Assembly: GCF_900637865.1 (NCBI RefSeq)
Contig: NZ_LR134421.1
Span: 24,077 to 88,076 of the forward strand
DNA from: Legionella adelaidensis
GTDB taxonomy: Bacteria; Pseudomonadota; Gammaproteobacteria; Legionellales; Legionellaceae
Reading direction: 5' to 3'
Length of the DNA stretch: 64,000 nt
How positions within the stretch are numbered: the first letter of the stretch is position 1; every line of letters begins with the position of its first letter. The notes beneath the pieces are model-generated. The model saw nothing but the letters and a program-made list of their open reading frames with translations, made no database searches and was not told where the DNA came from. Position numbers and translations under genes: made by a program. Below, piece by piece: positions 42,187 through 50,193 of the stretch.

Positions 42187-42652
42187 AGTAAGACGCGGTT
42201 TTACTTTAATTGAAATATTAATCGTTTTGGTCATTATTGGTATTACCTTAAGCTTTGCACTGCTTGCTTTTGGAGATTTTGGCGAATCGCGCAGGGTAAC
42301 TATCGCGGCAGAAGAATTTGTAAATTATTTACAACTAATAAAACAGCGAGCTATATTAGAGTCAAGTACATTTGGCATCGCAATCAACCAGAATTCATAT
42401 ACTGTATTGCGCTATGTCCCCCCAAACAAATGGGAAAATTTACCGGCGAAAGGGGTATTTCACCCGCGAAATTTTCCTAAAAATGCACAAATTCAGCTTA
42501 TATCCGAACGTAAATCAAATCCTTCGATTGTTATTAATAATGCCGGTGACATTACACCTTTTAGCCTGCGGGTTAATAATGAGAAAAAACAGCCACTCGT
42601 GACCATAAATGGGACTAACCGCGGGGAATTTTTTATTGAGAAACCCAAATGA
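42176..42652 (+). CDS. gspH: Type II secretion pseudopilin GspH (LspH)
   Basis: This minor pseudopilin has 158 residues from the ATG at 42176, which lies inside the end of gspG. The prepilin site is RRG/FTLIEILIVLVIIGI, followed by a helix and a C-terminal beta-domain of the GspH kind. The earlier in-frame codon at 42128 is ruled out since it would add 16 residues before the leader. It overlaps gspI by four bases (ATGA). Confidence 0.9.
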   Translation: MLNKVRRGFTLIEILIVLVIIGITLSFALLAFGDFGESRRVTIAAEEFVNYLQLIKQRAILESSTFGIAINQNSYTVLRYVPPNKWENLPAKGVFHPRNFPKNAQIQLISERKSNPSIVINNAGDITPFSLRVNNEKKQPLVTINGTNRGEFFIEKPK

Positions 42653-43017
42653 GTGCAAAAAAGGGCTTTACCCTTATCGAAGTACTTTTAGCTCTGGCAA
42701 TTATAGCAATTGCTTTGACCGCTTTATTAAAAGCGAGCTCACAAGATGTTAATTACACTCAAAGGATTAAAGAAAAAACGATTGCGCACTGGGTTGGGAT
42801 GCAAGGAATTGCTATGGTTCAGCTAGGATTATTACCTTTACAAGTAAATGAAGAGGTTTCCCAGGTTACAGAAATGTTAGGTGTTTCGTGGTATTGGCGA
42901 GTTAAGCTGCTGCCAACCTCCGTTAAAAAAATGCAGAAAATTGTTGTGGTAATAAGCAAAAATAAAAGCGGTCCATTTACTCATACTCTCATAGGGTATA
43001 GGTTTAATAATGAATAA
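42649..43017 (+). CDS. gspI: Type II secretion pseudopilin GspI (LspI)
   Basis: This minor pseudopilin of 122 residues has the cleavage site KKG/FTLIEVLLALAIIAIALTAL. The C-terminal domain is short, as in other GspI proteins. GspI is thought to nucleate the tip complex with GspJ and GspK, both encoded next. The start overlaps gspH as ATGA and the stop overlaps gspJ by eight bases. Confidence 0.92.
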   Translation: MSAKKGFTLIEVLLALAIIAIALTALLKASSQDVNYTQRIKEKTIAHWVGMQGIAMVQLGLLPLQVNEEVSQVTEMLGVSWYWRVKLLPTSVKKMQKIVVVISKNKSGPFTHTLIGYRFNNE

Positions 43018-43624
43018 TAAGTTGATGGGATATACTCTCATAGAAATTATGATTGCATTGGTTGTTTTTGCCATTCTTGCAGTAATAACCTCTACTGCAT
43101 TATATCAAGCTTTTGAAACAAGAACGCGCTTGAATGAGCAATCCAGTCGTTTAAGTGAATTGCAATTAGCATTAGCTCTGATGAATAAAGATATCGAGCA
43201 GACAATTGACCGTCCTATTCGAGAGGCTGAAATGACTATTGCCCCTGCCTTCATAGGCGAGCATACCTATTTAGAATTTACGCGCGGTGGTTTATTAAAC
43301 CCGCAAGCGCTAGAAAAACGAAGCACGTTAAAACGAATAGCGTATCGCTGTACTAACAATTCTTTAATCCGGCAAAGCTGGGAACGTACAGATTCGCCAG
43401 ACCGTCATAGCGAAGAAGAAATTATTTTACATAACCTGTCGGAATGTACTTTTGCCTACTTGGACAGAAACAGGCAAGTACTTGATTCTTGGCAAGAAAG
43501 CCTACAAACAAGAAGCCTGAAAAGAGAGCCTCTTCCCATAGCCGTACAATTAACACTAACCATAAAAGAATGGGGAAATATGAGTCTGCTATTGATTATA
43601 CCAGGTTCACTCTATGCAGCGTAA
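43010..43624 (+). CDS. gspJ: Type II secretion pseudopilin GspJ (LspJ)
   Basis: This is a 204-residue minor pseudopilin of the tip complex. The prepilin site is MG/YTLIEIMIALVVFAIL, with Tyr instead of the usual Phe at +1. The later sequence holds a GspJ-type beta domain (residues 60-200). The start overlaps gspI by eight bases, and the stop overlaps gspK by 11 bases. Confidence 0.92.
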   Translation: MNNKLMGYTLIEIMIALVVFAILAVITSTALYQAFETRTRLNEQSSRLSELQLALALMNKDIEQTIDRPIREAEMTIAPAFIGEHTYLEFTRGGLLNPQALEKRSTLKRIAYRCTNNSLIRQSWERTDSPDRHSEEEIILHNLSECTFAYLDRNRQVLDSWQESLQTRSLKREPLPIAVQLTLTIKEWGNMSLLLIIPGSLYAA

Positions 43625-44531
43625 ATCGCAGGGGAGCGCCCTTCTTACTGCTTTATTTATTATGACTTTAGTGGCAATAGCGGCCACTGCTATGAGTATG
43701 CGTTTACAATTAGATATTTATCGTACGCAGTTAACTACCACGCATGATAAGATGTACTTGGCAACGCAAGGAGTTCTATTTTGGGCTTTAGATAAATTAG
43801 GCCAAAAGAAAATGTTTTTTTCATCATCGATTGTTCCTCCTCCCAATTTTCTAACTGATTACTCTGAATTTAAGGTGACTGGGGAAATTATCGACCTGCA
43901 AGCTAAATTTAATCTAAATAATGTGCAAGACAAAAAATACCAAACTTTTTTCCTGCAACTTTTAAAAAATATTGCCGTTCCCATTAATAGCTCTCAACAA
44001 AAAACACTGAGTGCTGCTTTAACGCACTGGGTGAGCCCCTATCGTTTAGATAAAGGGAAAGATCCATTTCTTGACTATTATCTGGCTCAAAAACCACCTT
44101 ATTTACCCAGTAACTTACCCTTACAAAATATTTCTGAATTTCGTTTAATTGCTGATGTAACCCCTGCACTTTATCAATCACTTGAACCCTGGGTTACCGC
44201 TCTGCCTGAAGTCACCTCCATAAATATAAATACAGCTCCCAAACAAGTACTTATGGCTTTAGGTAATGGTATAGATGATGCCACTGCAAAGGAAATAATT
44301 AAGGCCAGAGAAGAAAAAGGGATAGATAATTTGCAGAGTATTACGCCCTTGCTGAAGAGGAGTGATATTCCCATAGAACAAATAACACTGGAAAGCCAAT
44401 ATTTTTTAGTGGTGGCGAACGTAAAATTTCAAGACACGATTTTAATTAGTTATACGGTTGTTAAGCGCGCACGGGATAATAAAGGTAAAGTTTCTGTCGG
44501 CGTAGTGATGGAAAGTTTGAATACTGTATAA
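43614..44531 (+). CDS. gspK: Type II secretion pseudopilin GspK (LspK)
   Basis: This 305-residue tip pseudopilin starts QRKSQG/SALLTALFIMTLVAIAATAMS. It lacks the Glu at +5 seen in the others, as known for GspK. The rest contains the helix-hairpin region with NINTAPKQVLMAL, typical of GspK. Its stop abuts the stop of the convergent Sel1 gene with no spacing, so the two transcripts must overlap or end within coding sequence. Confidence 0.93.
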   Translation: MQRKSQGSALLTALFIMTLVAIAATAMSMRLQLDIYRTQLTTTHDKMYLATQGVLFWALDKLGQKKMFFSSSIVPPPNFLTDYSEFKVTGEIIDLQAKFNLNNVQDKKYQTFFLQLLKNIAVPINSSQQKTLSAALTHWVSPYRLDKGKDPFLDYYLAQKPPYLPSNLPLQNISEFRLIADVTPALYQSLEPWVTALPEVTSININTAPKQVLMALGNGIDDATAKEIIKAREEKGIDNLQSITPLLKRSDIPIEQITLESQYFLVVANVKFQDTILISYTVVKRARDNKGKVSVGVVMESLNTV

Positions 44532-45659
44532 TTATTCCGCTTCTTCTTCGTTTACAATTCTTTTATTAATCTGATTAATTAAAATCTCCCCTTCCTTTTT
44601 TTGCTCTGCAGTGAGCTTTTCTTCCAAACGCTCTAAATCGCGCTTTGCTTGTTCATTGCTGTTTTTGACTGCTATTTTTAACCAGGCATAGGCCCTTATA
44701 TCATCTTTCGTTACCCCAAGTCCTGTAGCATATAGGTAGCCTAACTTTCCCTGAGCCATAGTATTGCCATGTTCGGCTGCTTTATTAAACCAAAAAGCTG
44801 CTTTTTGATAATCTCTTTGTAACCCTGTACCACTCAAAAATAATTGGCCTAATTGGGCTTGCGCAAAAGAATTTCCTTGCTCTGCCGATGATTGGAACCA
44901 AAATGCAGCGCGAGTAGGGTCTGCTTCCACTCCCAAACCATTTAAATATTGATAACCCAGGTATGCCATAGCACGTACATGGCCTTGGCTAGCTGCTTGT
45001 TGCAGCCAATAGGTAGCCGCTTTTTGGTTGGCAGGATAGCCATAATTACCGCTGTATAATAGACCTAAACTATACTGGCCTTTATCATCTCCTTGCATCG
45101 CTGCTTGCTCGTACCAATAAAAAGCTTTATTAATGTTCTTAGGGATTCCATACCCCATCATATACTGATAACCCAAATTGACTTGGGCTTTGCTATACCC
45201 TTGCTCGGCGGATTTTTGAAACCACTTAAATGCTTCTAATTCGTTGGATTCTACTCCTTCACCAGTAGCATACATGAGACCTACGTTGCGCTGGGCAATA
45301 GGGTTTCCTTTTTCAGCTGCCCGTAAATACCAATAAAATGCTTTTTTAAAGTCTTGTGGAACACCTTCGCCGGCATCATATAAAAATCCCATGTTTAATT
45401 CAGATTGTGGATAATTCTTTTGGGCGGATTTTTCATACCAATAAATAGCTTGTTTAAGATCTTTATTGACTCCCAAACCAAACTGGTACATACGAGCAAT
45501 GAGATACATTGCTTCCTCATTGCCATTTTTAGCCGAACCAATCAGATTTTGATACGCAGTAGTATAGTCCCCATTTTCATAGGCAGAATAGCCTATAATC
45601 TCATCTGCATAAGAGATGCTCATCACAGCAGACAAAACTAGCGCGAGCAAAGCACGCAT
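44532..45659 (-). CDS. Exported Sel1-repeat protein
   Basis: This 375-residue protein has a signal peptide (MRALLALVLSAVMSISYA) and then about eight Sel1-type repeats of 36 residues, each with A...G...AQ..LG..Y..G.GV. A short coiled charged tail follows (KLTAEQKKEGEILINQINKR). Sel1 proteins in Legionella, such as LpnE and the EnhC group, act in host-cell entry and effector-related processes. LpnE is, as I recall, of about the same length, but I cannot decide between paralogues. The gene is convergent with gspK and has its own start site on the minus strand; no operon is evident. Confidence 0.88.
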   Translation of the reverse strand: MRALLALVLSAVMSISYADEIIGYSAYENGDYTTAYQNLIGSAKNGNEEAMYLIARMYQFGLGVNKDLKQAIYWYEKSAQKNYPQSELNMGFLYDAGEGVPQDFKKAFYWYLRAAEKGNPIAQRNVGLMYATGEGVESNELEAFKWFQKSAEQGYSKAQVNLGYQYMMGYGIPKNINKAFYWYEQAAMQGDDKGQYSLGLLYSGNYGYPANQKAATYWLQQAASQGHVRAMAYLGYQYLNGLGVEADPTRAAFWFQSSAEQGNSFAQAQLGQLFLSGTGLQRDYQKAAFWFNKAAEHGNTMAQGKLGYLYATGLGVTKDDIRAYAWLKIAVKNSNEQAKRDLERLEEKLTAEQKKEGEILINQINKRIVNEEEAE

Positions 45660-45744
45660 TGTTACTCCGTTTATATACTATCTATTCTTAGATTAGGATA
45701 AGTAAGGGATAAAGTAAATTATGAACCAATTGAAGTAATTTTAA

Positions 45745-46971
45745 TCAACTGGGGTCAATAGTGATTTGTTGGAATTGATTAGCCTTGTGGCGAGGAAGGA
45801 GCAACCAATAGTACCCTGGGTTTTTCATATGGCCGGCAATATTGGCAGCAGAGGCCCCTCCACCCCAATAGACATCACCCCGAACAGCACCTTTGATGGC
45901 GCCACCCGTATCTTGAGCAATCATTAAGCGATTAAACGGAACTTGTTGTTTAAAATTTTGGCCAGGACGGGTCGTAGTTAGCCAAACGGGAGCACCAATA
46001 GGGACCCATTTTCTGTCAACTGCTAAAGAATAACCTGGCGTTAACACGACTCCTTGCGTTCCTAAAGCCCCTTGTTGTTCTAAAATTTTAAAAAAAACAA
46101 AGGATTTATTTTGGTTGAGTATAGATTCCACTTTTTCGGGATGCTTCTTCAGGTAGGTACGAATACGTTGCATTGATGCATTTTCACGTGTCATTACCCC
46201 CATATCAATTAGTACTTTGGCAATGGAAGTATAAGGAGCGCCATTTTGATCTTCATAGCCTATATAAACTTGCGAGCCATCTTCTAATTGCAACAAGCCG
46301 GAGCCTTCAATTTCTAAAAACTGTCTATCTACGTCATTGTTAATCCAGGCAACCACCTCAGCATGTTTGTCTATAGCCCCTGCTTTAATTTCCTTGCGTG
46401 TAAAATAAGGAACTAAAGAGCTTCCCTTTACTCTTCCTTTAATCTTGCGATGATGTTTTAGGCTAGGATCAAACTGTCCTAAATCAACGGAAATTAAATT
46501 TTTAGGTGCACGATAGATAGGCGTTGGATATTCTTTGGTCTTTTTTAAGCTCCCTTTTAATAAAGGCAGATAATATCCTGTAAAAAGACCTTTGATTGGC
46601 TTGTTGTCATGGAAAGCTACCGGCACAAACCATTTTTCAAAAAAAGCTTGGATTTCTTGTGTATTGTTGCCATTTACTGAAAAAGCTGCCTGGCAAGCGG
46701 GGATCCAATCTTTTACCTTTAAGTCAATGAATTGGCTGCCCACTGACTTTTCCGGGGACTGTCTGAGAAAAGCGCTACAGGAAATTTTAAATGCTTTAAA
46801 AGAGGCAAAAAAATCCGCTTGTTGCCAACCGTTCAAATGTTTGAATGCAATAGGCCGCAGCGTGATTTTATTACTTGGCTTTGGCCAAAAAAACCAAGCA
46901 GATAAAGCTGCAATTGCAATAAGGATTGCAATCAGTGAAGTATACAATAATTTTCTTTTCATATTGAGCAA
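45745..46971 (-). CDS. mltA: Membrane-bound lytic murein transglycosylase A
   Basis: This 408-residue enzyme cleaves peptidoglycan glycan strands to give anhydro-muropeptides. An N-terminal hydrophobic anchor (residues 11-30) replaces the usual lipoprotein signal. The MltA domain covers about 110-330, followed by the 3D domain with the catalytic Asp in AQDTGGAI and RGDVYWG. The start could be the TTG at 46971, preceded by AGGG at a good distance, or the ATG at 46962, which lacks a clear site. The gene stands alone, with a 77-base gap to the Sel1 gene. Confidence 0.92.
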   Translation of the reverse strand: MLNMKRKLLYTSLIAILIAIAALSAWFFWPKPSNKITLRPIAFKHLNGWQQADFFASFKAFKISCSAFLRQSPEKSVGSQFIDLKVKDWIPACQAAFSVNGNNTQEIQAFFEKWFVPVAFHDNKPIKGLFTGYYLPLLKGSLKKTKEYPTPIYRAPKNLISVDLGQFDPSLKHHRKIKGRVKGSSLVPYFTRKEIKAGAIDKHAEVVAWINNDVDRQFLEIEGSGLLQLEDGSQVYIGYEDQNGAPYTSIAKVLIDMGVMTRENASMQRIRTYLKKHPEKVESILNQNKSFVFFKILEQQGALGTQGVVLTPGYSLAVDRKWVPIGAPVWLTTTRPGQNFKQQVPFNRLMIAQDTGGAIKGAVRGDVYWGGGASAANIAGHMKNPGYYWLLLPRHKANQFQQITIDPS

Positions 46972-47086
46972 AGTTTACCCTAAATGAAATTAATTGCAAC
47001 AAAAAAATAATGGGCATGGATTTTTAATGGATTATTAATAAGAGGGAACATAAGCTACTCAATGTTTGCACAATGAGGCGATTAGT

Positions 47087-47115
47087 TTGACACAAAACAA
47101 AAAAATAGGTATTAT
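47087..47115 (+). promoter_or_regulatory. Strong sigma-70-type promoter of the EEP-domain gene
   Basis: TTGACA (47087-47092) and TATTAT (47110-47115) are 17 bases apart, an almost consensus arrangement. GGGGA lies about 12 bases before the ATG at 47148. Confidence 0.75.
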
Positions 47116-47147
47116 TTGAGAATACTTAAACTGGGGAAAATTATATT

Positions 47148-48875
47148 ATGACTCATTACCTTATTTCTTCTGAACCTGTTCCCACTATCCAGGGAAGAGA
47201 CGGGAAGATGTATCCCATTACCGACCATCAGCCAATGGTGCAACGTACAGCCTTTGGTACCTTGGCTACCTTAAATATTTTACATCCCAATTCTCCAATA
47301 GCACCGTCCCTAAAAAGCCCATTGGGGATTACTTACCTTGAAGATCAAGTGTCTGCAACTGACCGCATGGCGGCGATGGCTGACTATATATATACGATGC
47401 TTCATACAGGGGGCGTCGATTTAATCGCATTACAAGAAGTCCCCGCACCAGGTACGCCCGAGTTTGATGCGCTACAGCTACAATTAAACATATGCGATGA
47501 AAGTGCTTGGATTCTTTCTGACATAGCCAAGCATTGGAAGCAAACAGGTACTCATAAATTTGGCACAACAGTGCTATATAAGCGTGGAAAGTTTTCTATT
47601 GATCCAGTTGATCCTCATGATGCAAGTGATTATAGAAACAAACCTTGTTTAAACAATCGTGGACAAATTCATAAGGTAAAGGAAATTGCTACGGGTCGCG
47701 AATTTCATATTGTCAATATACACGGGGATTTTACCAAGCAAGCAGAAACAGCGCTTTTTATAGAAAATTTTAATGGAATTGTTCTGGGGGATGCTAATTT
47801 AAAAAATCCTCCCCATTCAACTGGCGATACATTTCTTTCTGCTCAAAGGCCTATTATATCAGGGACACAATTAGGCACCTATGATATTATTCATGATCGC
47901 ATTAGCCATCGTATTGATCCCACTTTCAATCCCCGTGGTGAACAAGCAGCTGCTGCACCATCAATAGAGTCCATGCCTACATTAGACCGACCCCAAACTG
48001 GTAGAGATTTACCACCGCCTCCCCCAGTCATGACTAACATAGTGCAGCCCTCTGCTCCACCACAACCGTTACCAAAGCAAACGATAGAAAAGAAAAACCA
48101 AGCGGTAGAAACCACACAAATAATTAACAATTTACTTCGTTTGAAGCAAATGAATACAGGGTTTCAGGCTTTTTATGCCCGAGATACCAGAAGGAATCAG
48201 GATAAAATTATTTTGGACTTTTCTGATCAGGCTTCCAAAGCTTTCATTTTGCAAACCCTACGATCACAAGGTATTTCAGTTTTTGAAAATGATTCAGAAT
48301 CAGGGTACATAACCATAACCGCGAAAGAAGATATGGTTAAGAGAAAAGTTGAGCCCATAATTACGTCACTATCCCCCTCAACTGCCCAGCCGAAAGCAGC
48401 TCCTACTGCTCCGCTAGCAGCCCCAACCGTTCCAGCGGCTTCTACTCCACCCGCTAAACCCGTGCCAGCAGTTGTTGCAGCCAAGCCACAACAACAATAT
48501 GGTACATTTTTCTCTGAAAAGCCTGACAGCGACAAAAATCCACTAACAATCGATGCTCACGATCCTCTTGCCGAAGTAAAAACTGAAATTCAAAAAGCGA
48601 TAAATCAACTTAATAAAGAAATCAATAGCTTTTGGCCATACCCAAATAAATCAAGAAAACAAAATAAAGTCTTTGGCCTGGAAGAAATATTAAGACTGTT
48701 AGATGGAGGTTACCCACTTAGTTATGCGGTTGAAACAGTCAGAAAAGACTTTCCCGATATGGACAAAGGAAGCATCAGCACAAGAACTAAAACGCTATTG
48801 GATAAACTTAGCAAATTAGATGAGAGTAGTGAAAAAGAAAAAACTCCATCATCTGACCAAAAATTTGGTGCTTAA
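47148..48875 (+). CDS. EEP-superfamily-like protein with Pro/Ala-rich linkers, candidate effector
   Basis: This 575-residue protein lacks a signal peptide. Residues about 35-260 show the endonuclease/exonuclease/phosphatase pattern: Asn43 in ATLNILHP, Glu97 in DLIALQEV, His192 in VNIHGDF, Asp215 and Asn217 in VLGDANL, and Asp/His in YDIIHDRISH. The final Asp-His pair is ambiguous. Two Pro/Ala-rich linkers (about 267-315 and 405-445) flank a small domain with LLRLKQMNTGFQAFYARD. The C-terminus (LDESSEKEKTPSS) fits an E-block Dot/Icm signal. The enzyme could be a nuclease or a phosphoinositide phosphatase; the sequence does not decide. Confidence 0.7.
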   Translation: MTHYLISSEPVPTIQGRDGKMYPITDHQPMVQRTAFGTLATLNILHPNSPIAPSLKSPLGITYLEDQVSATDRMAAMADYIYTMLHTGGVDLIALQEVPAPGTPEFDALQLQLNICDESAWILSDIAKHWKQTGTHKFGTTVLYKRGKFSIDPVDPHDASDYRNKPCLNNRGQIHKVKEIATGREFHIVNIHGDFTKQAETALFIENFNGIVLGDANLKNPPHSTGDTFLSAQRPIISGTQLGTYDIIHDRISHRIDPTFNPRGEQAAAAPSIESMPTLDRPQTGRDLPPPPPVMTNIVQPSAPPQPLPKQTIEKKNQAVETTQIINNLLRLKQMNTGFQAFYARDTRRNQDKIILDFSDQASKAFILQTLRSQGISVFENDSESGYITITAKEDMVKRKVEPIITSLSPSTAQPKAAPTAPLAAPTVPAASTPPAKPVPAVVAAKPQQQYGTFFSEKPDSDKNPLTIDAHDPLAEVKTEIQKAINQLNKEINSFWPYPNKSRKQNKVFGLEEILRLLDGGYPLSYAVETVRKDFPDMDKGSISTRTKTLLDKLSKLDESSEKEKTPSSDQKFGA

Positions 48876-48891
48876 CATCCTTATGCGTTAT

Positions 48892-48926
48892 TGTATCCTG
48901 GTTGCTTGTCAACCAGGTTTTTGATC
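48892..48926 (-). repeat. CCTGGTTG palindromic repeat, copy 2
   Basis: The element reads GATCAAAAACCTGGTTGACA on the minus strand and continues AGCAACCAGGATACA. It faces copy 3; the two share TGTATCCTGGTTGC/GCAACCAGGATACA as 14-base perfect inverted repeats. Confidence 0.7.
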
Positions 48927-48940
48927 TTAGCGAATGAAAG

Positions 48941-48976
48941 GAATTGCACCTGGTTGGCTAGCAACCAGGATACAAC
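48941..48976 (+). repeat. CCTGGTTG palindromic repeat, copy 3
   Basis: CCTGGTTG and CAACCAGG form a perfect 8-bp stem around GCTAG, followed by ATACAACT. It lies between the convergent EEP-type gene and fadA and may also stop transcription. Confidence 0.7.
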
Positions 48977-48994
48977 TACAACTAAGATGTTGAT

Positions 48995-50179
48995 TTATAA
49001 CGCTTCAAAAATCGCTGCTGCCCCCATGCCGGTACCAATGCACATGGTGACCATCCCATAGCGTTTTTTCGTTCTTTTTAAACCATGTAATAAAGTTGCA
49101 GTTCGAATAGTACCCGTAGCACCTAAAGGATGACCTAATGCTATGGCACCACCCAGTGGATTAACTTTAGTACTGTCCAAATCTAATTCTTTAATTACTG
49201 CTAGTGATTGCGCGGCAAAAGCTTCGTTTAATTCTATCCAGTCAATCTGATCAAGCGTTAAGCCCGCTTTTTTTAGTGCCTTGGGAATAGCTTCAATAGG
49301 GCCAATACCCATAACCTCTGGAGGAACTCCTGCTACTGAATAGCTTAATAAGCGCCCTATAGGGGTCAAGTTATAGGCTTTTAAAGCCTCTTCTGAAGCC
49401 AATAAAGCAATCCCGGCACCGTCACTCATTTGTGAGCTATTGCCAGCAGTAATAGTGCCTTTAACTGAAAAAACGGGTTTTAATTTAGCAATTGCATCAT
49501 AAGAAGTATCGGCTCTGGGCCCCTCGTCCTGGTTTACCAGATGTTTCGCTGTGTGAAGTTCCTGGGTGTGGAGATTAAGTTTTCTAGCCATTACTTCAAT
49601 CGGTGTAATTTCCGCAGTAAAATCCCCTCTTTCTTGAGCAGCAACCGCTTTACTATGACTTTCAGCAGCAAACCTATCTTGCTCTTCGCGCGAAATTTTC
49701 CAACGCTCAGCCACAATTTCAGCAGTAATCCCCATTCCGTAAGCAATTGCTATATGCTCATTTTTAAAAATTTCAGGGTTAGCCGTATATTTATTTCCGC
49801 CCATAGGAACATACGACATACTTTCTACTCCACCGGCCAAGGCTAAGGGCATATGGCCATTTTGTATTGAGTCGGCGGCAGTAGCAATGCTTTGAACACC
49901 GGAAGAACAAAAACGGTTAATCGTCATTGCTGGCACTGAATCAGGCAGATTAGCCAACAAGCTGGAAATACGTGCAACATTCATACCTTGTTCGGCCTCA
50001 GGCATAGCGCAACCAATCACTATGTCTCCGATTTTTTCCCAATCCACCGTATTGTTTCTCTTTTTTAAAGAGTCCATAACAGAAGTTAGTAAGCTATCTG
50101 GGGGCGTATTTTTAAATACGCCCCGGGGGGCTTTCCCCACAGGGGTACGAATTACATCAACTACATAAATACTTGTCAT
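48995..50179 (-). CDS. fadA: Acetyl-CoA acyltransferase (thiolase, FadA)
   Basis: This 394-residue thiolase performs the last step of beta-oxidation, releasing acetyl-CoA. From the ATG at 50179, preceded by GGAG, it starts MTSIYVVDVIRTPVGK. The nucleophilic Cys is in INRFCSSGVQSI, and the other catalytic residues are in ALGHPLGATG and CIGTGMGAAA. An upstream ATG at 50194 is possible but would overlap the fadB stop and lacks a good site. It is downstream of the dehydrogenase-hydratase gene, which makes a two-gene beta-oxidation operon. Confidence 0.93.
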   Translation of the reverse strand: MTSIYVVDVIRTPVGKAPRGVFKNTPPDSLLTSVMDSLKKRNNTVDWEKIGDIVIGCAMPEAEQGMNVARISSLLANLPDSVPAMTINRFCSSGVQSIATAADSIQNGHMPLALAGGVESMSYVPMGGNKYTANPEIFKNEHIAIAYGMGITAEIVAERWKISREEQDRFAAESHSKAVAAQERGDFTAEITPIEVMARKLNLHTQELHTAKHLVNQDEGPRADTSYDAIAKLKPVFSVKGTITAGNSSQMSDGAGIALLASEEALKAYNLTPIGRLLSYSVAGVPPEVMGIGPIEAIPKALKKAGLTLDQIDWIELNEAFAAQSLAVIKELDLDSTKVNPLGGAIALGHPLGATGTIRTATLLHGLKRTKKRYGMVTMCIGTGMGAAAIFEAL

Positions 50180-50193
50180 TAAATTCTCCGGCA

